From: Cytauxzoon felis
Taxonomy: Eukaryota > Apicomplexa > Aconoidasida > Piroplasmida > Theileriidae
Length of the DNA stretch: 64,000 nt
Direction: 5' to 3'
NCBI GenBank assembly: GCA_020283715.1
Contig: JAIQCW010000012.1
Coordinates: 1-64,000, forward strand
The notes beneath the pieces were generated by a model. That model searched no databases. It had not been told where the DNA came from and saw only the letters and a program-made list of their open reading frames with translations. Of this stretch, positions 10,221-23,173 are shown piece by piece. Positions within the stretch are counted from its first letter, which is position 1, and each line of letters opens with the position of its first letter. A program made the position numbers and the translations under genes.

Positions 10221-12602
10221 ATGATTTCAATTTTAATTTCTATATTAAATATAAAATGTATATATTCATTCCATGTTGATAATTTAAACTCGGACTTGTC
10301 TGGATTCTACACATTTAAATCATTGAGAACACACCAACGGTAAAATTGAATTTTTATACTAAAGATGTTGAATTTATAGATTTAATGTACCTCCAAAGAA
10401 TTCTAAAATAGAATCTGATATTAATCGCATGTTATTAGACCCCTTAAATACTAGTCCTGTATGTACTTCAAGAAACGTTTTAAATCATTTATTATAGTGG
10501 GCTTATAAAACACCATGGACTAAATCATTTACAAAAGAACAATGCGTAAATTATGGATTCCTAAAAAATGATTGGGGATACCTAGATCATACCGAAGATG
10601 CAGCTCAACCATCAGGTTTGTTGATGTGTAAATACAAAAGTACAATATTTTAACTCATTTATGAAAGGATTATATGTCAATATATTGACTATAATCATAT
10701 AAATATGAAATTAATTATTCTTCAGGTTTAATTGAAGGCGGACCTGAGAATTATAAAGGTAAAGGACTAAAATTAAAAGATGGCATAGATCGTCCTCGTA
10801 CTATAAGAAGACCTTATACTGAAGATCATGGACCACAATGGAGACAAAGAAGATTGCCCGGTTCAATATCATTTACCATTACACCAGATGCCAATCAAGA
10901 TCATTGTTTATGTACGTTTATATCATCATTTATATTATATAAGCAATAGATGAAACAGAAATTGATTTAGAAAGAAGACAATGGGGGTCATGGAATCGGC
11001 CAGATACATCTTTCTTCATGCCATCAGCATGGAGATCAAAAATAAAATGGGATAATCCTACAGATGCAATATATCCATGGATTGTATATCACACTTTTCT
11101 AGAGGTATATTACTTTTATTTAATCTAATAATAATTCAGAGGATGCCACCATTCTCACATAAACCTATTTTCTTTATGCCAGAACCTGATCCCGATTTAG
11201 TACTAGCAGCACATAACCTATTCGATGGTTACATGGATATTCCAGTAGGAGATACCACTGAAGAATGTAAGTAGAAACACAATTAACAATTCAGGAGCAA
11301 ATCAATCACCATGAAATTATCCACTCGACAGCACCTGAGGTTACATCCACCTCTTTCCCACTCGCCGTGGAGGCATCCTTTATTTATCTCCCCTTCCAGC
11401 TCCCGTAGATCGCTTCCAGGTTCCACACGAGGTTACATCCCCATTACCTCTAACTTCGCCACGATCTCTGGGAGTGGCTTTACTCTTTAGAGATAGGTAA
11501 TTGGAAGAGCTCTCTGCAAGAGAACGCGAGATTGTAACCTCAGGTGGAGAGCTGTCTGCAAGACGACCTCAGGTGGAAGAGAAAGAGAGTTGAATTGGAC
11601 CTAATATTGTTGATTAAATTGTTATTTAGGTATGCTGAGGCAGAATAGATTATTGAAGGAGTGGGATAGATTGGATGAATTGTATAGTAAGAATAAGGAT
11701 GACAATGTATTGGTGAATATTGAGACTATAAAGGTAAGATATGATTGTTATGTATATAATGTTGATTTAGAAATTATTATTTAATTTTCCTGAAATGGAT
11801 GATTCTGATTCACATTATATGAGAGTATTAACAGAAGTAGCTATGATACGTGCTAGAGAAATATTGAATCATCAAGCGTAAGTAGAATTGAATGATAATA
11901 ATTATTATTTGAAATAGTGCTAATAGATCAAATAATCCTGAATTTATAGAGAATATTTTGGGTAGGATTGGTGGATTATGTAGTAAAGATTTTAATGGTG
12001 AATGGAATTATAAAGGACCTGAAAGGACATTAATAATAAATTTACTTAATTATGAACCGATTTCACATACATTTAAATTATTTACAAGTGTTGAAGAGAT
12101 GGCTGAATGTTATCATAAACATGTAATAGAAATAAGAAAAGAAGGTAGAATACATACATTATATGATATTAATTATGATAATATGTTTAAAGAATATGCA
12201 TTACGTATTGAAACGTAAGTTTTTTTTTATATATATAAAGTATAATTTCTTATTTATATAGAAAGAAATTCCCATCATTATATGCAAATTATAAACCTAT
12301 TTGGATACATCGTAAATTTGGTCCTGAATTTGGTGATGCTTTACGTAAATCTCAGGTAAAATATATAAAAATATGAAATTTTTTTTTAATAAAAAATTCC
12401 ATAATATACACAATGTTCATTAATTCATTAGATTATACCTGAAGATGAATTAACAAATTTCGATAAACCATTACGTAAACGTAAAAAAAGATTTACAAAT
12501 AATGTATATTGAATTTAATATAGAAATATTCAATTTTTATAGGAAAAAAAGATGAATTTTGTAGATGATTATACATTTTACAATAAAGAATACAATTATT
12601 GA
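10221..12602 (+). CDS. Conserved-looking 507-residue protein, secretory or apicoplast leader
   Basis: Twelve exons: 10221-10339, 10380-10458, 10498-10615, 10726-10911, 10944-11104, 11140-11266, 11630-11733, 11771-11877, 11918-12214, 12262-12355, 12432-12503, 12543-12602; every phase fits. The start MISILISILNIKCIYS is a plausible signal peptide followed by a polar, basic stretch, a pattern used for apicoplast import. The body is rich in Trp and Pro (WAYKTPWTKSF, RRQWGSWNRPDTSFFMPSAW) and ends with basic coiled segments. I recognise no family. Intron 6 (11267-11629) is the only long one and carries a palindromic element. Confidence 0.8.
11325..11580 (-). repeat. Palindromic element, B1-C
   Basis: B1 and C arms in orientation S on the minus strand, so antisense to the host gene; it fills intron 6 of the 12-exon gene. 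Two CCACCTGAGGT/ACCTCAGGTGG ends are intact. Confidence 0.88.
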
Positions 12603-12750
12603 ATAAAAACATAAATTTGAGAGATTTTTTTTTATAAAATTTCATATAAAAATTTAGAAAATCTCAAATTCTTTTAATATACATTGAATAAAAAAAAATT
12701 TTTTTGAGAAAAAAAAACTGTACATTTTGGTATTTGTAATGTTTATTAAA

Positions 12751-13488
12751 TTAATTTTTGTTCTTCCATTTTTCTGATACATCAACTAATTCAGATTCAG
12801 CATTAGCTGTTATATCACCATTTTTATTATATGCATTACTATATGCAGTAAATCTTTTAAAATCATCATTAGATGTTGGATCATATTCTGTAACAAATAA
12901 AATAGTTTCACCTACAAAAATAGGTTTATTAAATTTTACATTTAATGTTCTAGTAGCTGCTACAGGAAATATAATATTACCTAAAAATCCTAATATATTA
13001 TCAAAAACAGCACTTATTACACCACCATGCCATATATTAATATGTCCACAACAATGTTTTCCAACATCTACTAATGTAATCAATTGTGTTTTCTGTCTTC
13101 TAACCTCATTTGTTGATAATAGTTTATATAAATCTTCTTTAGGCATTACACCTTCATATTTTTCATCTGGTGAATTATCAGATGTCTGACATGATAAATT
13201 CATAAACATACGAAATTTAAAATCATCTTTAGAAGCCAAAGTATCATTAAATAAATGACCACATTTACCATCTGTATATTCTAATAAACTAGCTGGATAT
13301 AATTCAATATATGAACCATATTTAAAATATCTATGATAATACTCTGGTATATCCATTTGGACATCAAGTTTAGTGTAAAAATTACGAACTGTATCTAATA
13401 TAGGATGCGAATGGAATCTTTTAAAACTAAATAAACCACTAAATAAAGAAATATAACCTATTCTGTATAATACATTTATATTCAACAT
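12751..13488 (-). CDS. Hotdog-fold acyl-CoA thioesterase, probably mitochondrial
   Basis: Single exon, 245 residues. The motif INIWHGGVISAVFDNILGF is the 4HBT/PaaI-type active region (HGG followed by an Asp-bearing helix), with the following strands VKFNKPIFVGETILFVTEY and AESELVDVSEKW typical of THEM4-like thioesterases. The N-terminus (MLNINVLYRIGYISLFSG, then FKRFHSHP) could be a mitochondrial presequence. Predicted reaction: hydrolysis of an acyl-CoA to acid and CoA; the acyl chain cannot be read from sequence. It is convergent with the 12-exon gene, about 150 bases away. Confidence 0.85.
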   Translation of the reverse strand: MLNINVLYRIGYISLFSGLFSFKRFHSHPILDTVRNFYTKLDVQMDIPEYYHRYFKYGSYIELYPASLLEYTDGKCGHLFNDTLASKDDFKFRMFMNLSCQTSDNSPDEKYEGVMPKEDLYKLLSTNEVRRQKTQLITLVDVGKHCCGHINIWHGGVISAVFDNILGFLGNIIFPVAATRTLNVKFNKPIFVGETILFVTEYDPTSNDDFKRFTAYSNAYNKNGDITANAESELVDVSEKWKNKN

Positions 13489-14012
13489 AATGGCACGTAG
13501 TGCATGATTCCTATTATCATATAATCCTTAAAAACACCATGAATATTATCTTCATCAATGTTTCATATGTATATATACTAACATTCACAAATGTTGTAAT
13601 TATAATTGATAATAGTGCTGGAATTTTACAAACTTGTGGGTAACTACTCTATTGTATACAATAATGACAAAAATGTCTTGATATGGATTCTTTACCAATA
13701 AAAAGACATTGGAAATTTATATTATTAATAATATTAAAGTGTTTAAACTAATTTAAAATGTCGTGTCTTAATTATTATCAATTTGATTATAATATTTTCG
13801 GATTTCATGAAATCTGGACCTATTTTACACTCAATTGTATAATATTATCTTATGATATTATAATTTACTTGTAATACTATAAATTGTACAATTCATATAT
13901 AATCTATGATCTAATAATTTATCTCTCCTGTAACTAATTTTCATCGATGTACATATTTTCCATCGTATAGAGATGCGAGTTGAAAATGATATGATATAAT
14001 ATATTTTTAAAT
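13489..14012. other. Intergenic, divergent promoters
   Basis: A+T-rich region between two divergently transcribed genes. No exon, palindromic element or RNA gene is apparent. Confidence 0.5.
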
Positions 14013-14609
14013 ATGAAGGTGTTTATTTTATTAATTAACTTTTTATATTTGCTGCATTGTGATTGTCGTCCACCAACGAATCCCATTGGCGGCGATGGTA
14101 TACCTTTGCTATCACGTATTATGCCAAATTGGCACTTAAGGAGGCATACAAAGTTAGCATTATATATTCCAAAATGTTATGTAAAAAAGAAGTATCCATA
14201 TGATACATCTGTTAATGTCAGCCTTTATAATGTTTCAAGAAATTATACAGCTGTATTAACTGGATATGGCCTTGATCAAACCAGATTGGAACCAAGACCT
14301 AATAAAGGTGTATTATACGGTTGGAGTAGTAAAGTAAGACCTACAATTACAGGGAAATCATCATTTGTCTTTTATACCGATTATGCAATGCCAAAGCCTA
14401 AACAAGGAAACAGTGCCGAATTTTGCGTACATATATATTCACCACCAATTAAACCAAATAAAAGAATAAGTAAAGCATTTGGTAGACGTATGAATCATCC
14501 ATTTAGGAATTTCGGATCAGATGAAAGTTTGGATCGCCTTATCAGAAGTGATCCAAATAATTTGGATGTTAAAAAAATCACTACATGTTGTTTCCTCACA
14601 CACGGATAA
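14013..14609 (+). CDS. Secreted protein, unknown
   Basis: Single exon, 198 residues, with a clear signal peptide (MKVFILLINFLYLLHC). The mature part is basic and Pro-rich, with a strand-rich middle (TSVNVSLYNVSRNYTAVLTG, SSFVFYTDYAMPKPKQG) and a C-terminal basic tail with two adjacent Cys. The absence of introns and the signal peptide fit an exported or surface protein. No domain recognised; it does not show the repeated Ile-Trp motif of the FAINT-like proteins at the right end. Confidence 0.75.
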   Translation: MKVFILLINFLYLLHCDCRPPTNPIGGDGIPLLSRIMPNWHLRRHTKLALYIPKCYVKKKYPYDTSVNVSLYNVSRNYTAVLTGYGLDQTRLEPRPNKGVLYGWSSKVRPTITGKSSFVFYTDYAMPKPKQGNSAEFCVHIYSPPIKPNKRISKAFGRRMNHPFRNFGSDESLDRLIRSDPNNLDVKKITTCCFLTHG

Positions 14610-15112
14610 TTTAAACATTTTATTTTTATGATATAAAGATATATATCGGTAATTTCTTTAATTTATTATACTATAAATTTATCTATTTAAATACCCATTA
14701 TAAGGCTGACCCCATAAATATGGGGCAAATTATTATTAAATGATTTATAAGTTGTTTAAATAATGAATTATTATATAATATGTATGAACTAGTCCATAAT
14801 ACAAATCTTGATATAGTTCTTTGTATAAATTTAATGACATCCTTTACTACTTTGAATATAATCCTAAATTGAATGCTGATAGATAATCCTACTGGATGAA
14901 AATTATAAATATCTATAGTTTCATCACAATAATCAGCATATATACAATATAAAATACCATTTACAATTGAAGGATGAAATATAGTTATATGATGATATAT
15001 ACGTACTTATATAATAATTATTGAGTATAAATACTGTTATATTAATATCTATAATAATAGTAGTAAATATATGTATAACAATATATGCATGTAAATTGAT
15101 AATAAATTAAAG
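14610..15112. other. Intergenic with degenerate R3-like text
   Basis: Holds a short GACCCCATAAATATGGGG inverted repeat near 14710 and, around 14955-15060, wording close to the R3 repeats at 56220 and 59400 (ACAATTGAAGGATGA and the following A/T blocks). No gene seen. Confidence 0.45.
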
Positions 15113-16021
15113 TTATAAATCAAATAATTTAAATTGATGCGATGATTTAATATAATTAATTATTGATTGAAATTCTGTATCAATTTCATTAATCTAAATT
15201 ATATATTATTAAAAAAATAATTATATAAATGAATATACTTACATTTATATGTTCCTTTAATAATATAATTTGACTTTTAATTATATTTTCTATAGATTGT
15301 CTCCAATCATTATTTACATTTAGACACCTAAATAATAAAATAATTTTATATAATAATTTAACCTATCATTTATATCATAAAATATTCTTAAATCATTAAA
15401 TCTTTTTAATTTTGGTCCATTTTGTGGTATATGAAATGAATTAATATCATTATTATTTAAAAATGATGGTACATCATAAAATTTATTTAAATCTTCATAT
15501 AATTTTGGTACAGGAAATCCATTCCAATCACCAATATCAGTTAAATCATCATTTTCTATATTCATACTACTAATATTATCTTCATCTGAATTATAATCAA
15601 ATGTATTATCTATATTTGAAATAATTAATCTAGAATTACTAGGTGATCTTGATGGTGTATGTATATCATCTTTATTTTTATTATATATTGATATTGATGA
15701 TGATGATTTTGATCTAGATCTACTACTATAACTACGTTTCCATTTATATTTCTTATCAATATCTTTATAATATCTACGCTTATAATCATAATCTCTTTTA
15801 TAATATCTACTTTCATATTTATCATAACTTCTACGTGAACTATATCTATATTTATATCTACTATAATACTCCTTCCTTTTCAAATATTTATCATCACTTC
15901 TATCATGATATCTTCTACTCACATAATCATCTTCTAAAGAAGATGATCTCCTATACCTATCATATGAATCACCATGCCTTCGATAATCACGTGATTTACT
16001 ACGATGATAGAATTTTGACAT
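15113..16021 (-). CDS. RS-rich protein, probable pre-mRNA splicing factor
   Basis: Three exons: 15363-16021, 15243-15327, 15113-15193; 274 residues. The first 110 residues are dense in Arg, Ser, Tyr and Lys (RSKSRDYRRHGDSYDRYRR, SYSSRSRSKSSSS), the hallmark of RS domains in splicing regulators. A conserved-looking segment follows (DIGDWNGFPVPKLYEDL, NGPKLKRFNDLRIFYD), then a short helical tail. RS domains drive protein-protein contacts in nuclear speckles and spliceosomes. The specific factor is not recognised. Confidence 0.75.
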
Positions 16022-16295
16022 TTAAAAAATCAATCAATGATATAATCTTTGAAAATTTATTGACATTTTCAATGGACCAAAAAATTGTCCTAAAATTACA
16101 TTTATAAAAATAAATAGAAATTAATAATATGGTACATTTAATATATTTATATGAGTTTACGTAAATACATCATCACATGTGGGTACTAATTTTGCATTAC
16201 AATCTATAAAATTCAAATTTAATTTATATAGACATAAATTAGATTCTATTTTAATTAAAATTTATTAATAAATTCATCTTTATAAATATGGAATC

Positions 16296-17329
16296 ATGGT
16301 AAATAAAGACTCAATTCTATCTGAAATCGCGAATATCGATTCACAATTAAAAAAATGGTTCCTATTCCGTAGAGTTCAAGCCGAAGTTTGTTTTAATCAA
16401 TTTTTTAAAATTATTTTTCTATAGAGATCATTATCTATCAAAAAAACTTTTGGAAGATAATAATTTTATCGGACTGTCTAATAATAATGAGAATTTGCCT
16501 TTAACCGACCGAATACTTTGGCATGACATTGTTAAAGGAAGGGTAACTTGATATATTAATCTATTTTATACAATTACTATAGCCTGAACTTGAAGATGAA
16601 TTATCACTAAATGCTAGGGAAATGAAGGTATGTCTAGTTGGAAATCATATTTCGTATCCTACAATCAAATTAATCATTACACTTGATGTTCCACCTGAGG
16701 TCCAATCCACGTCTGTTCCCACTCGTCGTGGAGGCATTCTCCATTTACTTCCCCTTCCAGCTCCCATAGATCGCTTCCAGGTAATCCACTTGAGGTCCAA
16801 TAAATAACTTCTCTTTGCCACGATCTCCGGGAGTGGCTTTACTCTTTAGAGATAGGTATTTAGGAGAGCCGTCTGCAGGACGAAGAGAAGATGGAGTGGA
16901 ACAGAGTTGGATTGGACATCAAGTGGATTGGATTTATGTAACATCTTTATATATTATAGGCTGATATGTATATGGATATATTTCGTAGATCATGTGATTA
17001 TGATAATGAATGTAGATTATCAGGTTAGTTTTTATATTAAATAATAATTATTTATTTTAGGATCACAATATTTCCAATGTTTACAAAATAATTTCAAATT
17101 GAATACGGATGTTAGGGTTGATAAATGTAATGAATCATTTATTAAATTTGATAAATGTCGTCAAAAGTTAAAGGATGTACAAAATTTGCGTATAGAAGAA
17201 GCTATAAGAAGACAAGATGAACAAGATTCTCGAGCAAAGGTATATATTAAAATATATAAATTTATATTTTAAAATAATAATATTTAGGAATTATTTGATC
17301 GTAGATTATTATTAATGGAGAAATTATAA
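16296..17329 (+). CDS. Twin CX9C (CHCH-type) protein
   Basis: Six exons: 16296-16385, 16425-16542, 16583-16627, 16960-17023, 17061-17239, 17288-17329; about 178 residues. The C-terminal half has C-RLSGSQYFQ-C, a 15-residue spacer, and C-NESFIKFDK-C: two CX9C pairs, the pattern of intermembrane-space proteins imported and oxidised by the Mia40/Erv system. It ends with a charged helix. Exon 2 has one surplus A in the A7 run at 16440-16446; with six it reads on in frame with exon 1. Intron 3 holds a palindromic element. The last six bases overlap the convergent NudC-like gene. Confidence 0.8.
16686..16932 (-). repeat. Palindromic element, B1-C
   Basis: K linker, B1 arm and C arm, orientation S on the minus strand, antisense to the CX9C gene whose third intron it fills. 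Confidence 0.88.
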
Positions 17330-17805
17330 ATCTTTCATAAATGTTCTTGGTTCTGGTATTGTTCCATTAATATCAGCACCTGTAAAATCAAAATTAGGAT
17401 GTTCATTTTGAAATCTTTCTAATAATAATTTCTTTTTTTCATCATTATATTGTAATTGCGATATTATTTCATCACCTTTAAATATAAATTCCCATACTTT
17501 ACCAGGATTTGATTTAGATAAATGTATTTCACATATATTATCTTGTAATAACCAAAATGATTCAGAAACATCTATAGTAGAATATAATTCACCTTGATAT
17601 ATAATATTATTAATATTAATTATTAGAAATTTAGGTTTAATATTAATATTTATATTATTTTTATTAATATATTTATTAATATTAATATAAATAATTAAAT
17701 CATCATAAGATTGTTCCCATTCATATTTATTTTTACCTATAAATATTAATTTATCTTATTTAATATAAAATTACCATTAAATGATATATTATTATTATTA
17801 GACAT
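17324..17805 (-). CDS. NudC/CS-domain co-chaperone-like protein
   Basis: Two exons: 17775-17805 and 17324-17736, separated by a 38-nt intron; 147 residues. A single CS (p23-like) domain begins at YEWEQSYDDL, continues through IYQGELYSTIDVSESFWLL and EIHLSK-like strands, and is followed by the NudC C-terminal signature (LLLERFQNEHPNFDFTGADI). NudC proteins are Hsp90-linked chaperones for dynein and WD-repeat clients. It lacks the long N-terminal region of animal NudC, like the short members of the family. The coding start has no competing ATG. Confidence 0.85.
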
Positions 17806-18096
17806 TATATATATAAAATCTATTAATAATTTATATATAGCTAATTCTATAAAATAAAATATTATTCATCTATTAATATCTTGATATAATCTTTATATTA
17901 TTTAATGTGTCAAGTTGAATCTTTATAGATTTATAATTAACTTTAATTAACATCCTAAAATTTTATTTTAATGATAATATATTTAAGATTTTATTATAAC
18001 AACTTCATATATTTTTTTTATATAAAATTTCCTTATAGTAATAATAAATGTATTTAAATAAACATAAACTTGATATATTTATAATTTAAATCCATA

Positions 18097-20016
18097 ATGT
18101 ATTCAAATAATACATATTCATATATAATCAATGATAAATTAATAACATTACGTGATCAATTAAAAAAATCATTATTATTATATAATAAATTATGTAGTAA
18201 TCTTAGAGATATAGAATCATTAGCAACATCTGTAAATTTGGATTATTATGATACACAAAGTACTAATGAAGATATCTTAATTGTAAGGATATCATGATTT
18301 TTAAATGTAATTATATAGCGTCTAGAACAATGGAGAACATTAGAACGAGATATTAATTATAAATTAGATCATCACGCAAAAAATAATTTTGTGGTATTTT
18401 ACATATAATATTTTAATCAACTCTTAGAAATCATCAAAATCAAAAGATAAATTCCTAGATTTGTTGAAAAAATCACATGATTATATCAAAGATCGACCAA
18501 AAAATAATCATTTAATCACATATTCACATCGAGTCAAAGAAGGGATACTAGCCACCAAATATGCAGCAGAAGCCAAAAATAGAGTACTAAATCTAGCAAA
18601 CTTCATCGTAAATATCAAAGATAAAACCAATGTAAATGGAAATGATTACTGGGATAATATGCTCATACTACACGCACTCATCGGATGGTCGAAAGAAGTA
18701 AGTAGAAATATAATCAACAGTAATGAACTAATGTCTATACACTCGAGGTTCAATTCACCCCTTCATTCCACTCCACCTTCCTTTGTCTTGCAGATAGCTC
18801 TCCACCTGAGGTTACAACCAGTGTTCCACTAGGCGTGGAGCCTCTTCTATTTACTTCCCCCTCCGCTTCCCTGAGATCAGCTACGGGTTCCAATTGAGGT
18901 CCATTCACTAATTTCACTAACTTCATTTTTACCTCCAAATATTGAAGGATAACCCGAATTTCTGGGGAAACTCATGAAGATTGTGGAATAAATATTGGAT
19001 GAATTATACATCTCAATGCACCATTGAAGAGGAATTTGATGATTGTATTTAGTATCCTCATCCTCATTCAATTCCAATTTATATTCATTGAGATATCACT
19101 TCAAACATGGTTTCCGTCACTTTAGACGTATCTCAGCGAGATTAGGTTTTTAACCTCGAGTGGAACCCGAGAACGATCTACGGGAGTTTGAGGGGAAGGT
19201 AAATAGAAAAGGCCACCACGGCGAGTGGCAACGGCAGGACGAAGAGAGGTTGGAGATGATACAGATTGGACATCGAGTGGAAGCATTTGACGATATATAT
19301 AATTATGATAGGTGGTGTATGATTCAGCTCGTGTGACATCTGCTACGATTAGTAAGTATAAGTATGAGACAACGATAGGTCAGGCGATATATGGTAATGA
19401 TATAATGAATCGTGTATTAAGATTTTGTATAAAGAATACATTGGATAATAGTGATGTTATGGATGATATAGAAATGATAAATATATTTAATAATATGATA
19501 AATATGGATAAATTAATTATAATAAATGAAGATATAAAGAATATAAATAATGATAATAGATATAATAAATCACAAATAACATATTATTTATTTAATTTAT
19601 ATAATGATAATAATAATATAGATCAAGAATTAATAAATATATTTAATAATATGGATATAAATAATATTAATATAAATTCATATCATATTTATGATCTTCA
19701 TGAATATTTTTGTAATTTTAATGAATCTAAATTAATTTTACAAAATTTACATTTATTACAACAATTTGTAATTAAAAATTTATTATTAAATAATTCATCA
19801 TTATTATTAAATATTATTAAAAATATATTAAATGATCATACATTCCCTACATATGAACAACAAAAAAATAATTTTTTACAATCATTAATATTATTCAAAT
19901 GCCTTTTATCAACCATTCAATGTATCAAATATATGATCAATCCGAATGATAAAAAATTACTTACAATCTGGGATAAAGACCCAAAAAATACACATGATAA
20001 TCTAATCAATAATTAA
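18097..20016 (+). CDS. Unknown 411-residue helical protein
   Basis: Four exons: 18097-18282, 18319-18393, 18428-18697, 19312-20016; all in phase. The N-terminal half is predicted helical, possibly coiled coil (LRDQLKKSLLLYNKLCSNL, RLEQWRTLERDINYKLDHH). The middle has a conserved-looking segment (TYSHRVKEGILATKYAAEAK, ILHALIGWSKE) and the last exon opens with VYDSARVTSATISKYKYETT before an Asn-rich stretch. No domain recognised. The 614-base intron 3 contains a palindromic cassette with E cargo, between two otherwise ordinary splice sites. Confidence 0.75.
18738..19295. repeat. Palindromic cassette, B2 - E - B4
   Basis: Inverted B2 arm on the left, B4 arm on the right, and an E unit between them (about 18905-19155). 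It lies in intron 3 of the unknown helical-protein gene. Confidence 0.88.
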
Positions 20017-20064
20017 TATAACATATTCTAACATTTATAATATTTACAATAACAATAATATCAA

Positions 20065-20400
20065 CACTTCACCTGAGGTCCAATCCGCCTCCTCTCTTAG
20101 TCCTCATCTTCCACTCGCCGTGGAGGCCTCTTCTATTTACCTATCTCTAAAGAGTAAAGCCACTCCCAGAGATCGTGGCGGTGAGGAGGGTTGTGATGGA
20201 TCATCCATTAAGGGAATGATGGAAGATGGTGCTAAGGAAGTGTAGTGAATGTAACCTCAAGTGGAAGTGGAATACCTGGAGGCGATCTACGGGAGCTGGA
20301 AGGGGAAGTAAATAGAGAAGCTGACGGCAGGACTGACCTCAGGTGGAACGGCGAGTGGAAGAGAAGGTAATATTGGTCATAAGGTGGAATGACTAGTGAA
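20065..20400 (+). repeat. Palindromic element, C-B1
   Basis: K linker, C arm, then B1 arm in orientation S, in the convergent gap between the helical-protein gene and SF3A3. This element is most of the 495-base spacer; nothing else is seen there. Confidence 0.88.
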
Positions 20401-20511
20401 TGATAATATATGGGTTGATATAAATAAATATGTATGATTGTTATTTAAATTGATGGATAGATAATTGTTAATGGGTGTGTCTACATTTTTCAAAGTATGA
20501 ATTTAGTTGAA

Positions 20512-23080
20512 TTATAGTAATCCTTGTCTTTTAAGATCTTCATATGCTCTAACATTCATAAGATTACCCTCGTTATCTTCACATTCTGCCTCTTGAGCGT
20601 ATTTAAAAGTATTCTTGTTCAATGTATCCTTCAATTTATCATATAATGCGAATGCATCTTCTATACGAGTAATTTCCTAAAAAAATGAAATTATTAAAAA
20701 ATATCATTCGGATATTATACACCAAAGGCAATCCTAAAGTTCTATACTCGACTCTAGAACTTAAGTTGGTAATGCAGACAGCTCTCCTCCTGAGGTTACA
20801 ACCACCGTTCCACTCGCCGTGGAGGCTCTTCTAATTACCTCTCCTTCCAGCTCCCGTAGATCGCTTCCAGGTAGTCCACTTGAGGTTCAATAACTACCAT
20901 CACCACGATCTCCGGGAGTGGCATTACTCTTTAGAGATAGGTAATTGGAGGAGCCACCACGGCGAGTGGAAGACCTCAGGTGGAACGGTAGATGATATGG
21001 ATTGGACCTCGGGTGGAGTTATAAGGTAGCATACTTTGAAGTGTGGAGTATTAGGGATTTTGAGGCATCTCATACCGAATGAGTGTCTCCATTCTTGGAA
21101 ATGATTTTCGAATGCTTTACGTCCCCAATATGAATAATTACCACAAATTTCGCATTTAAATTCTTGTCCTAATCCATGTAATTTATATAACCAGAATGGT
21201 ATAGGTTTACCATCCCAACCTAATGGTAGATTGAGTGGATTATAACAAGGTTTTTCATCTTCTTCACCACTACTAATATCATCTAATTCAATTTTATCAT
21301 TTTCAACAGCTTCAAGTATTTGTAATGCTAAACTTTGACTAGTTTCTAATTCTTTACTAGTACGTGATTCTCTTTTTTGTATAAATTCTATAGTTTTTTC
21401 TATAGTATTTAATAATACTTCTCTATAATTTTGTATTAAAAATTCTTTTTTACATAATTCTTTATCATGTTCTCTACTTAATTCTGTATGTTTAGATAAT
21501 TCTTCTTCTGTTTTTTTAGAAAAATTAGAAACTATAGAATTATATTTCTTCCCTTTAATAAATGAATTATAAACACCTTCTGAACCAAATAAACGATCTA
21601 CAGGTTTTAAATATAAATCCATTAAATGTGTAGGATCCTTCCAGTAATTTATTGTATTATCATCCCAACTCTTTATAAAATTATCCTCAAATTGATTTAT
21701 TAATATTTCCCTATTTGCTAATGGATTCTGACGTTCAAAAAAATCCATCAAATATTTCAATAAATTATCCAAATAATTATTATAATCAACCACTCTATAT
21801 TTACAATATCTAGGTATCAAATTAAATTCATGAAAACTACCCAAATATGTTACATAATCCATCTCTACAAATGATGACATATGTGATTCTATCATCTCCT
21901 TATCCTTCAAACCCTTCCTCTCCAAACGTAATACCTATATATCCATATATATATATATATCATACAATTCATCTTCCACTCGCCGTTCCACCTGAGGTCG
22001 TCCTGCCGTCAGCTTCTCTATTTATCTCTCCCTCCGCTTCCCTGAGATCAGCTACGGGTATTCCACTTGAGGTTAATTACTAATCTCATCGAGATAAGTA
22101 TAAAGTTATGAAATCCATGTTTGAAGGGGTATCTCAATGAATGTAAATTGGAATTAAATGAGGGTGATAATATTAAATACAATCATCAATGTCCTTTTCA
22201 ATGAACTATTAACATTAGAAATTAATTCAATATTCATTTCTCAATCTCCAGTAGTTTCCCCAGAAATGATGAATTTCCCTCAAATTTCAGAGGTAAAAAT
22301 GAAGTAGTGAAGGTAGTAATTATACCTCAAGTGGACTATCCGTAGCTGATCTCAGGGAAGCGAAGGGGGAAGTAAATGGAAGAGCTGTCTGCAAGACGAC
22401 CTATGGTTGAGGTAACCTCAGGTGGAAATGTCTAGTTCTATGTATTAGTTTATTATACATACCTCTTGTTGTTCATGATTATTGATGCGGTAGTTTCTGA
22501 GTGGTTGTAGATTGACGAATGTGCGATATAATTCTTGTAGATCGACGCATTTGCCATAATTTTCATCAGGTTTAAATATTAAATCTATATTAACATCAGA
22601 ACAGGCTTTTTTTTACAGTTTCTTGTACATTTCTGTCCTCAATAGTAATATTATGATGCTCGTTATATTTATAATAATCCTTTATACCTTTCAATGTACT
22701 ATAATAATTTGTCCACAATTGACCATCATCATCCTTTGAACCTAAAATATGTATATATTTATATATCAAACTATCCAAAATAGCCTGAGAATAAGGTGAT
22801 CCATCCACCGGTGATTGTGGCTAATTGGGATATTAAAAAAATATTTACCTGATAGAAATTTGATTTCTTTCTTTCTTAATCCATCTTTATCTTTATAAAA
22901 ATCTATACAGTTATTGGCGATAAATTGCGATTCATTAACTAATGCGATTATTGCGCGTTCAACGGTAGCTAATTTAGGACCGGTAGCCTTTTTACGTTCA
23001 TTTAATAGAATACTTATAGCCTTCTCTAAATGTTCTAATTCTTCATGACCGGCCCTAATTCTTTCTAATATAAATTTCAT
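20512..23080 (-). CDS. SF3A3: Splicing factor 3A subunit 3 (SF3a60/Prp9)
   Basis: Component of the U2 snRNP needed for branch-site recognition. Four exons: 22849-23080, 22463-22741, 21035-21934, 20512-20676; about 524 residues. N-terminal [17 protein letters not shown] matches the conserved SF3a60 start, the middle has a charged linker, and the C-terminus has [20 protein letters not shown], the zinc finger [18 protein letters not shown] and the final [10 protein letters not shown]. Exon 2 carries a surplus base in the run at 22607-22614 (eight T on the plus strand); both sides align to the family, so this is probably a sequence error. Introns 2 and 3 hold palindromic elements. Confidence 0.95.
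20755..21025 (-). repeat. Palindromic element, B1-C
   Basis: D and K linkers, B1 arm, C arm with intact CTCTTTAGAGAT hairpin, then K. It fills intron 3 of SF3A3 and is sense to it. Confidence 0.9.
21968..22430. repeat. Palindromic cassette, B2 - E (reversed) - B2
   Basis: Inverted B2 arms around an E unit at about 22078-22325 that runs opposite to the one at 18905. It is in intron 2 of SF3A3. Confidence 0.88.
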
Positions 23081-23173
23081 TATTTTACATTAAATATAAA
23101 CTAAATTTAATTTTATTCTGGGGTGTGATGTCTTAATATCAAAGTATTATAAAATTTATAAAAATTAAAATAA

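Noticed and set aside
12758..13189. 143-residue plus-strand ORF
   Set aside because: Antisense shadow of the thioesterase gene.
22742..22848. 28-base intron at the end of SF3A3 exon 1
   Set aside because: It gave a wrong phase; the 3' site at 22742 gives a 107-base intron and restores the family sequence.
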